Shown piece by piece: positions 6,719 through 12,410 of a stretch of 12,410 nucleotides of DNA (positions are counted from its first letter, which is position 1; the number at the start of each line of letters is the position of its first letter). The stretch is from NCBI GenBank assembly GCA_028708055.1, contig JAQVZT010000051.1, positions 1 through 12,410 of the forward strand. Reading direction: 5' to 3'. Source of the stretch: Methanothrix sp. GTDB taxonomy: Archaea > Halobacteriota > Methanosarcinia > Methanotrichales > Methanotrichaceae. The translations under genes were made by a program, and so were the position numbers. The notes under the pieces were generated by a model. That model made no database searches and had not been told where the DNA came from. It saw only the letters and a program-made list of their open reading frames with translations.

Positions 6719-7981
6719 TCAAGCTTTTTCCCACTTCTTGAGGTTGGCCACCGTGGAAAGGGTCCCGCCGCGCCGGATCTCCTCATAGAGCCTGCTCTCC
6801 ATCTTCTGGACCTCTTTGGATCTCCTGGCGATCTCGTAGGCCCTCTCTTTCGGTATGACCACAACTCCGCTCTCGTCTCCTACAATGTAGTCACCCGGCC
6901 TCACCGTCTGGCCGCCGCAGGTGATCTCGCTATTGATCTCGCCCATTCCCTTGGGATCGCCTGCATTCGGAGTGATGCCTGATGCGAATATGGGATAGTT
7001 AAGCTCTCTGATCTCGTCCACATCCCGCACCGCTCCGTCGATGACCACTCCTTCGATACCACGGTTCTTGCTGCTCAGGGTAGCGAGGCCCCCCCACGGA
7101 GCGATGTAATCGCTGCCGTTGTAGATTACCAGAACATCTCCAGGTCCGCACAGGTCGATGGCCTCAACGGGCTTGGCCCAGTCTCCGGCAAAGGTCTGAA
7201 CGGTCACAGCCCGGCCTACGATCTTGGTTTTCAGATTTATGGGAAGAATGCCGCGCATGGCTCCCTTGCGATGCATGGCATCGGAGATATTGGGCGCCGA
7301 TACCTCTCGGAAGATGGCTACCATCTCCTCATCCCGATTCATCTTGGCGCCTGAACTGATTTGGGCATGGTCTATTGCATCGCGAAGCTTTCGGGCAGAC
7401 TCAGTCACATCAGCGCTTCTTACGATGCTTCCCCCCACTATGACAATGGCCGCACCGCTGGCAATAGCCTGCGCGCCGGTGACCGGATCGATGCCTCCAG
7501 CCGCTGCCAGGGGAGTGCTGACTACCTTTGCGATCTCCTTGAGGAAATCGACCGTGTCGCGACCGGTCATCTGCTGGTCGATGCCCACATGAACGCAGAT
7601 GTAATCCACACCGAGTGCCTCCAGTTCGCGAGAACGCTTTACGGGATCGGGAACGGATATCAGGTCCATCATAATCTGAACGCCGTATTTTCGCGCCGCC
7701 CGCAGCGCATCCTCGATGGTGGAGTTGTCGGATACGGCAAGCAGGGCCACGATATCGGCTCCGGCTTTGGCAGCCATCTCCACCTCCATGGCCCCCGTGT
7801 CCACTGTCTTCATATCGGCCACGATTCGAGTTCCCGGCAGGGCCTTCTTGATCTCGCGCACAGCGTCCATGCCCTCGCTCTTGATAAGGGGTGTTCCTGC
7901 TTCAATCCAGTCTGCGCCGCCCGATACGGCCTCTTTGGCTATCTGAATTGATCTGTCCAGCTCAAGAAGATCCAGTGCCAC
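6719..7981 (-). CDS. Bifunctional 3-hexulose-6-phosphate synthase / RraA-like protein
   Basis: Residues 1-205 (numbered from the GTG at 7981) are a TIM-barrel hexulose-6-phosphate synthase of the orotidine-decarboxylase superfamily, with VALDLLEL at the first strand, ADMKTVD at 55-61 (the D-x-K-x-x-D active-site signature) and AAGGIDP. The enzyme links ribulose 5-phosphate and formaldehyde with hexulose 6-phosphate; in methanogens it is thought to run toward pentose synthesis. Residues 215-420 are an RraA/HMG-aldolase-like domain with DGAVRDVDE (315-323), matching the R-D-x-x-E/D metal site, so aldolase-like chemistry is possible; its role is unknown. The GTG start cuts the first strand short. 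A longer form from ATT at 7999, six codons upstream, restores KPILQVALD and has a well-placed GGTGAT. An in-frame TGA at 8006-8008 rules out anything longer. Confidence 0.93.
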   Translation of the reverse strand: MALDLLELDRSIQIAKEAVSGGADWIEAGTPLIKSEGMDAVREIKKALPGTRIVADMKTVDTGAMEVEMAAKAGADIVALLAVSDNSTIEDALRAARKYGVQIMMDLISVPDPVKRSRELEALGVDYICVHVGIDQQMTGRDTVDFLKEIAKVVSTPLAAAGGIDPVTGAQAIASGAAIVIVGGSIVRSADVTESARKLRDAIDHAQISSGAKMNRDEEMVAIFREVSAPNISDAMHRKGAMRGILPINLKTKIVGRAVTVQTFAGDWAKPVEAIDLCGPGDVLVIYNGSDYIAPWGGLATLSSKNRGIEGVVIDGAVRDVDEIRELNYPIFASGITPNAGDPKGMGEINSEITCGGQTVRPGDYIVGDESGVVVIPKERAYEIARRSKEVQKMESRLYEEIRRGGTLSTVANLKKWEKA

Positions 7982-7993
7982 CTGTAGAATGGG

Positions 7994-8002
7994 TTTAATA
8001 TG
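7994..8002 (+). promoter_or_regulatory. Putative TATA box of dapF
   Basis: TTTAATATG on the plus strand, about 60 bases before the dapF start, would give a leader of roughly 37 bases. It overlaps the 5' coding end of the divergent hps-rraA gene. A similar word occurs before arsM. Single-site evidence only. Confidence 0.3.
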
Positions 8003-8004
8003 AC

Positions 8005-8010
8005 ATCACC
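8005..8010 (-). promoter_or_regulatory. Ribosome binding site pointing to an ATT start for hps-rraA
   Basis: GGTGAT on the minus strand is followed by five bases and then ATT (7997-7999), in frame with the enzyme. The distance to the GTG at 7981 is 23 bases, too far for normal use. Confidence 0.45.
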
Positions 8011-8060
8011 ACACTATCAGCCGATTAGCATACATCAGCACACGCTAAGTAAAAAGGTGC

Positions 8061-8981
8061 ATGGTATATAAAATGAAGCTGGCAGATATTTCTGAAATAG
8101 AGCTTGATGACGATCCCTTCCGGCCCGGCGGCCTGAGCTTCACCAAGCTGCATGGAAACGGCAACGACTTTGTCCTGATAGATGAGACGGGTCGCGAGCA
8201 AATAGCGGAGGGAGAGAAGAAAAAGTTCGCCATTGCCATCTGCCATCGCCATTTTGGCATAGGAGCGGATGGGGTTTTATTCCTCACAGGTAGCCCGAGG
8301 GCCTCCCTCGGCATGAGGCTCATTCAACCGGATGGCTCAGAAGCGGAGATGTGCGGCAACGGCATCCGTTGTCTCGCCAAGTACGCCTGGGACACCGGAT
8401 ATGTGGGCGAGTCTTTTGATGTCGAGACCCTGGCGGGCATCATTCCCGTGCAGGTTCGGGAGAGAGATGGCTTATTCTGGGCCAAGGTGAACATGGGAGA
8501 GCCCAGGTTCGACCGGCCTTCCATTCCTGCCTGCGGCCAGGGAGACCTCATCTCCGAGGAGATTGACGGCTTCAGGGTATCGGCGGTCAACACCGGAGTT
8601 CCTCATGCGGTCGTTCTTGTTGATGATTTGAATTTTGATATTCTCAAAGCCGCCCCGTCTATCAGACACAACAGCCTCTTTCCGGAGGGAGCCAATGTGA
8701 ATTTTGTCAGGATTGTCAAGAACGACCAGCCTCTGGAGATCAGAACCTTTGAGAGGGGTGTGGAGGGCGAGACACTCTCCTGCGGCACAGGATCTGTGGC
8801 CGCAGCCAGTGTGGCCCGCCGCCTGGGGCTGGCAGGAGATGAGGTCCTGGTGCAGACCAAAGGAGGGCCTCTGCTGATCAGCTTTGAAGACGGCAAAGCC
8901 TTTATGGAAGGGCCGGCTGTAACCGTCTGCTCTGGAGAGTTTTCTCTTGAATACCTGTGGAACTTATCCATGGAACCGTGA
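8061..8981 (+). CDS. dapF: Diaminopimelate epimerase
   Basis: Interconverts LL- and meso-diaminopimelate, the penultimate step of lysine synthesis by the DAP route, in the cytoplasm. The PLP-independent two-base mechanism uses two cysteines, both present: Cys98 in EMCGNGIRC and Cys241 in LSCGTGSVA. FTKLHGNGNDFVLID (27-41) is the family's usual N-terminus, so the 306-residue protein carries about 24 extra residues in front of it, rich in acidic residues. The start at 8061 has AAAGGTG just upstream; ATG at 8073 is an alternative. TATATAAA at 8066-8073 resembles a TATA box, leaving open a shorter product. Transcribed divergently from hps-rraA; the next gene begins 19 bases after the stop and is probably cotranscribed. 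Confidence 0.95.
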   Translation: MVYKMKLADISEIELDDDPFRPGGLSFTKLHGNGNDFVLIDETGREQIAEGEKKKFAIAICHRHFGIGADGVLFLTGSPRASLGMRLIQPDGSEAEMCGNGIRCLAKYAWDTGYVGESFDVETLAGIIPVQVRERDGLFWAKVNMGEPRFDRPSIPACGQGDLISEEIDGFRVSAVNTGVPHAVVLVDDLNFDILKAAPSIRHNSLFPEGANVNFVRIVKNDQPLEIRTFERGVEGETLSCGTGSVAAASVARRLGLAGDEVLVQTKGGPLLISFEDGKAFMEGPAVTVCSGEFSLEYLWNLSMEP

Positions 8982-9000
8982 TTGAGATATTGAGGCAAAA

Positions 9001-9483
9001 ATGAAGACTAAAGCGACTATTTCGGGACTGGCGATTCTGATCATCTCTTTCATTTTTGTCAATTGCATTTTCGCAAGCATCGCATCTGCTGATCATTATG
9101 TGATGGAGATAGGCAGCAAGAGCAATCCCAATGCTCATCTCTTTGCTTATGACCAGAAGTTTCGTGAGAGCACCTATTTACACAACTATCCCATGAGGAT
9201 GAGCGCGTCCAAGGAGTTTACCGATGCTACCCGTCTCTCTACCAGGATGGAATTGAAAGCGCTGCCCAACCTCACTGAAATGATAATAGATGCAGATTTC
9301 ATAGGCATAGGACGCATTGGCTACCTGGTGCTGGACCCGGATAGAGAGAATCCGGAGGTCTGGGGTCCGAAGTACGAGGTGACGCGCATCAATCATATGT
9401 TCGTGGGCAACTTCTCCATCAATGAGCAGATAATAATAGCCAAGAATCACATGTGCGAGGACGGGTATTTGCCCTGCGCGTGA
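9001..9483 (+). CDS. Small exported protein, divergent member of the YMYEK-domain family
   Basis: The 160-residue protein has a signal peptide (hydrophobic 9-28, probable cleavage ASA/DH at 30/31). The mature part aligns with the C-terminal half of the two paralogs at 1515-3570: FIGIGRIGY (100-108) matches VIGVAHIGW, then DPD matches DPE, GNFSI (136-140) matches GVFSI, and it ends C-x6-C as MCEDGYLPCA, where the paralogs end in LPCM or LPCV. One NLT sequon is present (90-92). No known family is recognised. It starts with ATG, preceded by TTGAGGCAAAA, 19 bases after dapF. Cotranscription with dapF looks like simple proximity rather than shared function. Confidence 0.82.
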   Translation: MKTKATISGLAILIISFIFVNCIFASIASADHYVMEIGSKSNPNAHLFAYDQKFRESTYLHNYPMRMSASKEFTDATRLSTRMELKALPNLTEMIIDADFIGIGRIGYLVLDPDRENPEVWGPKYEVTRINHMFVGNFSINEQIIIAKNHMCEDGYLPCA

Positions 9484-9519
9484 TAGCGTAAGCATGTGAT
9501 AATTTGAAAAACGAGTAAA

Positions 9520-9599
9520 GGCAGGAATGGATAAAGGCATTATACGGGACACACAATTGCCTTTCTTCCCTGTCCCGGCTCTGACCTTCCCTTCCTGCC
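9520..9599. terminator. Inverted repeats between convergent genes
   Basis: Three inverted pairs lie between the two converging genes: GGCAGGAA (9520-9527) with TTCCTGCC (9592-9599), AAAGGCA (9533-9539) with TGCCTTT (9558-9564), and CGGGAC (9545-9550) with GTCCCG (9572-9577). The last two cross each other, so they form alternatives or a pseudoknot. A bidirectional transcription end is the simplest reading; no long T-run follows on either side. Confidence 0.35.
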
Positions 9600-9624
9600 C
9601 GAGTTTTAATAACTGCCTAACCGC

Positions 9625-10698
9625 CTAAATTGACTTTTCCTCGTGAGCCTGCCAGTCCTGCCAGGGGTAAATTCTGGCATCAAAGCCCATGAGCTCCAGG
9701 GCAAACCAGACTACGGACGCCCCGTAGATGTCATCTGAGTAGACCACTGCCGGCCGGCTGGCATTAAGTCTGGCAAATGTATCCTGAAGATTCGTCCCGT
9801 TCTTCAGCCTGCCTGCTTCCAGCACGCTCTCCGGGCTGATGAATGTGGCATTGAGAATTCTCGATTTGCCAAACTGCTGAAAGGTCCTGGCATCCACCAT
9901 CTGGGCCTGGCCGGACAACACATAATCATAATCCGCCAGAAGCTCAGATCTGGCAGGACCAGCTACGTATCTTGCCGGAGGGCGGACGCTATCCGTCGTC
10001 TCCAAGGGCAGACTGGCTGCTATCCAGTTGTCCAGACCGCCATCCAGAGCCCTGACTTCGTTGTGCCCCAGGTAGCGCAGGGCAAAGAGAGTCGCAGTCG
10101 CTTCTCCAGAACCGAATGTATCTGAGTAGATCATCAATGGATCATTCTGAGTGACGCCCGCTTTGCCTAAGATTGCCTCCAGATCGGTTGCATTGCGCAG
10201 TAATCCATTCTCATAGAAAAAGCTCTTGGCAGGGACATTTATGCTTCCTCTCAAATGAGCCTGACCCGGGGTGCGGCTGCCGGACACATCCAAAACCACA
10301 TCACCCTCAGAGATGGCATCCAGAGATTTCAGCATTTCAGGTGCCGGGAAAGAATCCGCCCTGCTGCCTGTGGCAACATACGCCTCGCTCGTGCTTGAGG
10401 CCGCGACGTTTGGCGTGCTGCTCACTGTTTTTGCCTCTGTCGCGCCGGAGGGCTCGCCGGCCCGGAAGCTGCCCGAGCTGATACTGTTTGAGTTAGAGGC
10501 TCCGGTCACGCCAGCCAGCGGAACATCAGAGTTCATGAAAGCCTGAGCCGACTCCAGCCAGGAGTCACTGCCGGAACCGCATCCCCCCACTGAGCAGCCG
10601 GCCTGCGCCGAGGGAGCAAATGCAGAGACTGATATGAGAATCGACAAAAGGAATGGCAAAGACGACAAACCTGACCAGGATAGTAAACCGATCTTCAT
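9625..10698 (-). CDS. Exported tandem rhodanese-like protein lacking catalytic cysteine
   Basis: The 357-residue protein starts with a signal peptide (hydrophobic 11-29, ending SAQAG near residue 34), then a short Cys motif (CSVGGC, 35-40) and a Ser/Ala-rich low-complexity linker to about 115. Two rhodanese folds follow. Domain 1 (about 120-235) has LDVSGSR, GQAHLRGSINVP and LDGGLDNW. Domain 2 (about 243-350) has VDARTFQQF and a degenerate end, YPWQDW. The active-site loop, where sulfurtransferases of this family carry Cys, reads IYSDTFGSGEA (190-200) in domain 1 and VYSDDIYGAS (319-328) in domain 2. There is no Cys in either, so sulfur transfer by the usual persulfide is not expected. A binding role is more likely. 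The start ATG has GGAG nine bases upstream. Confidence 0.88.
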   Translation of the reverse strand: MKIGLLSWSGLSSLPFLLSILISVSAFAPSAQAGCSVGGCGSGSDSWLESAQAFMNSDVPLAGVTGASNSNSISSGSFRAGEPSGATEAKTVSSTPNVAASSTSEAYVATGSRADSFPAPEMLKSLDAISEGDVVLDVSGSRTPGQAHLRGSINVPAKSFFYENGLLRNATDLEAILGKAGVTQNDPLMIYSDTFGSGEATATLFALRYLGHNEVRALDGGLDNWIAASLPLETTDSVRPPARYVAGPARSELLADYDYVLSGQAQMVDARTFQQFGKSRILNATFISPESVLEAGRLKNGTNLQDTFARLNASRPAVVYSDDIYGASVVWFALELMGFDARIYPWQDWQAHEEKSI

Positions 10699-10814
10699 CT
10701 AAATCATCTCCTGATTCATCTTGATTTTATCAGCAATCTTGATTCATCTCAATTTTTTTTTATCTTGCCTTTTTTGCTTTATCTTGCTTTGTCTCGTTTT
10801 TTCTCAATTTCTGT
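10699..10814 (-). promoter_or_regulatory. Purine-rich leader/promoter region of the rhodanese-like gene
   Basis: Most of this spacer is pyrimidine on the plus strand, so the minus strand is a nearly pure A/G tract, with a run of nine A at about 10751-10760. The words TGATTCATCT occur twice (about 10713 and 10740), and TTATCTTGC-type words recur. It contains the GGAG site of the rhodanese-like gene. No clear TATA box was picked. Confidence 0.4.
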
Positions 10815-11648
10815 CTACTTTGGCTTTACTGAGCTGACCTTTATGCTCAAAACCGAATCAGCAACTTCCTTCTGCTGCTCAGAGGAAATGCTCGGCATCT
10901 CAATCACTGACGATCCCGCCGTCCCGCAGAGGAGTGACTCTATTGGAAAATTCGATTCTGCCACAACGGTAACTTCAGAAAAACCGACTCCCCTTATGAT
11001 CTTCAGGTACTCATCTTTCATGATCGCTCCTGCCAGACAGCCGATATAGGCTTTGCTGGAGCTTTTCACAAATTCCGGCAGCTCTCTGGTCAGCACAACA
11101 TCGGAAACAGCCAGCCTCCCGCCAGGCTTGAGGACCCTAAATGCCTCTCTGAAGGCCATGGTCTTGTTGGGAATGAGATTGATGGCGCAATTGGAGATGA
11201 CCACATCCACATACCTGTCTGCCACAGGCATATTCTCGAGGTCCCCCTGCCGGAAATCGATATTTGTGTAACCGCCTTTGCGGGCGTTGGCCCTGGCGCG
11301 ATCAACCATCTCCGAGGTGATATCAACGCCTATTACCTTTCCGGATGTCCCCACCCGGGAGGAAGCTAGAAAGCAATCAAATCCGCCTCCTGCACCCATG
11401 TCCAGGACGATCTCACCCTCTTTCGGAGAAGCCAGTGCCACGGGATTTCCGCAGCCCAGCCCCATATTGGATTCCGGGGGAGCAGCCGATATCTCCTCAT
11501 CGGAATAGCCCATCCTCTTGCTTATCGCCTGAGGAATATCACCGCAGCCAGAGCAGCTTCGTGACGAATAATAGGATGTTGCCTGCTTTGCAATTCGAGC
11601 ATAGCCTTCTTTAACAGCTCTCTTGATCTCCTTTTCCTTGATCGCCAT
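10815..11648 (-). CDS. arsM: Arsenite S-adenosylmethionine methyltransferase
   Basis: Methylates As(III) using S-adenosylmethionine in the cytoplasm, a detoxification route common in methanogens. The 277 residues hold a class I methyltransferase fold with motif I LDMGAGGGFD (82-91), acidic GVDIT (107-111), and post-motif LKPGGRLAVSD. The arsenic-binding cysteines expected from characterised ArsM proteins are seen: Cys66 (GLGCGNP), Cys154 (SNCAINL) and Cys204 (IGCLAGA), with a further SCSGC pair at 32 and 35. I start at ATG 11648 because GGTGA lies eight bases upstream. A TTG at 11663 would add five residues but overlap that site. A palindrome at its putative promoter suggests control by a dimeric repressor, perhaps ArsR-like. 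Confidence 0.92.
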   Translation of the reverse strand: MAIKEKEIKRAVKEGYARIAKQATSYYSSRSCSGCGDIPQAISKRMGYSDEEISAAPPESNMGLGCGNPVALASPKEGEIVLDMGAGGGFDCFLASSRVGTSGKVIGVDITSEMVDRARANARKGGYTNIDFRQGDLENMPVADRYVDVVISNCAINLIPNKTMAFREAFRVLKPGGRLAVSDVVLTRELPEFVKSSSKAYIGCLAGAIMKDEYLKIIRGVGFSEVTVVAESNFPIESLLCGTAGSSVIEMPSISSEQQKEVADSVLSIKVSSVKPK

Positions 11649-11734
11649 TAGAAATTTCACCAATCCTGAAATGATGATTTGTTGGCAACTGATATTCGAC
11701 TTGGGAAATTGTATCTCATCACCTATGTCTTAGG

Positions 11735-11755
11735 CTCATATTAAGGTTTCCTTAA
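11735..11755 (-). promoter_or_regulatory. Putative arsM promoter with overlapping palindrome
   Basis: The plus strand has TTAAGGTTTCCTTAA (11741-11755), with 6-base perfect arms around a 3-base centre. On the minus strand the right arm runs into CCTTAATATG, a TATA-like box about 90 bases before arsM. A repressor bound to the palindrome would block TBP. It lies just past the terminator of the upstream gene. Confidence 0.45.
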
Positions 11756-11761
11756 AACGTA

Positions 11762-11786
11762 ATAAAAAAAGCGAGCGACTCCGCTC
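11762..11786 (-). terminator. Hairpin and T-run after the membrane-protein gene
   Basis: On the minus strand, GAGCG (11782-11786) pairs with CGCTC (11773-11777) over a 4-base loop, followed by GC and a T-run to 11762, like an intrinsic terminator eight bases past the stop codon. It separates this gene from arsM. Confidence 0.55.
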
Positions 11787-11793
11787 AAGCCCA

Positions 11794-12369
11794 TCATCTG
11801 ATAAAGCCGACCAGTCTCTTGCCTTTGGCCGGCATGTAGTCTCCGATGGTCTTGATGAGCCTCTGGTGCCTCGCCCAAAGGATGGCGATCGCGGTGAGAG
11901 ATATAACCAGCCAGGCTGAAAACCACAGCTTCATCAATCTGTCTGCAACGCCTCCGGGAAGCAGCCCCTGAGAGAGGATAAAAGCGGCTGCTGCCAGGGT
12001 TACGATAATTGAGAAGAACAGATTGGCAGAGGGGGCCATGCCATCCCGATAGGAAGTGCAGAACCGCTCCCACTCACGTTCCGCCCTGCCAGTCAAAGAT
12101 ACCGGGTTTCTGCCCAGAAAAACGCCCACTCGCTTGATGCGGGAGTCAGCGGACATGATATAGAGATCATAGCTTATGGCCACTAAAGGGACAAAGTAAA
12201 GCAGCCAGAATATGTCGGCGATATCGATACCCATATCAACTGAGCTGAGGCCAAAGAGAACAGTGATAAAGGCCAGCTTCATAGTGACGAGCTGAGTGCG
12301 TTCGTTTTGAGTTCGAATCTTCTCTTCATGAAGCGCGCGCAAGAACTCCTGATCGTTTTCCTCCATCAT
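11794..12369 (-). CDS. Four-helix membrane protein of unknown function
   Basis: The 191-residue protein opens with a charged, probably helical or coiled segment (1-28), then membrane segments at about 30-46, 51-72, 114-134 and 147-166. Between segments 2 and 3 is a roughly 40-residue hydrophilic loop with SLTGRAEREWERF. The tail is basic (AKGKRLVGFIR). I do not recognise the family and no enzymatic motif is visible. The start is placed at ATG 12369 because GGGAG lies eight or nine bases upstream; a TTG at 12399 would add ten residues without a visible binding site. AT-rich sequence at the window edge (TATTAATATTATTG on the minus strand) may contain its promoter. Confidence 0.75.
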   Translation of the reverse strand: MMEENDQEFLRALHEEKIRTQNERTQLVTMKLAFITVLFGLSSVDMGIDIADIFWLLYFVPLVAISYDLYIMSADSRIKRVGVFLGRNPVSLTGRAEREWERFCTSYRDGMAPSANLFFSIIVTLAAAAFILSQGLLPGGVADRLMKLWFSAWLVISLTAIAILWARHQRLIKTIGDYMPAKGKRLVGFIR

Positions 12370-12410
12370 TTCCCGACTCCCTATGGGAAAATGTATCAAT
12401 AATATTAATA

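Noticed and set aside
8001..8012. Three-codon leader ORF (ATG TCA TAT TAA) before hps-rraA as an attenuator
   Set aside because: It overlaps the likely ribosome binding site and start, and four-codon frames occur by chance.

Overview
The window looks archaeal, most probably from a methanogenic euryarchaeote of the Methanothrix/Methanosaeta type. The supports are an archaeal secF-secD pair in that order, a 6-phospho-3-hexuloseisomerase-free hexulose-6-phosphate synthase fused to an RraA-like domain (an arrangement known in methanogens), archaeal TATA-like boxes, and an ArsM-type methyltransferase. The genus is inference from gene content; no RNA gene is present to confirm it.

Layout: (1) 1-1425, minus strand, the N-terminal two thirds of the transcription accessory protein Tex, cut by the window edge. 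(2) 1515-3570, minus strand, two tandem paralogous exported proteins. The downstream copy (1515-2531) carries a near-canonical ubiquitin domain inserted between a lipoprotein-type signal peptide and the shared extracellular domain. (3) 3571-3897, a gene-free stretch ending in a terminator-like hairpin for the next operon. (4) 3898-6467, secF-secD with a 4-base overlap. (5) 6468-6718, an intergenic stretch with an 11-bp periodic repeat. (6) 6719-7981, the hps-rraA fusion, whose real start may be an ATT codon slightly upstream. (7) 8061-9483, plus strand, dapF followed by a small exported protein that is a divergent third member of the family in (2). (8) 9625-10698, minus strand, an exported double-rhodanese protein without catalytic cysteines. 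(9) 10815-11648, minus strand, arsM with a palindrome over its putative promoter. (10) 11794-12369, minus strand, a four-helix membrane protein of unknown function.

The highlight is the ubiquitin fusion. Residues 25-95 of the 338-residue protein match human ubiquitin at 54 of 71 positions by hand alignment, and all seven ubiquitin lysines are kept. The Gly-Gly tail is missing, and the domain sits behind an export signal. No E1, E2, E3 or deubiquitinase gene is visible, so it is unlikely to act as a conjugated modifier. The fusion to an archaeal domain whose unfused twin is next door argues against contamination. The base composition of the ubiquitin segment (about 39% GC against about 57% in the 3' part of the same gene) suggests a recent acquisition.

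SecDF assists export of proteins such as those in (2), (7) and (8), but nothing in the sequence ties them together functionally. DapF, HPS and Tex are housekeeping or central metabolic genes, so the exported-protein genes look like accessory genes set among core ones.
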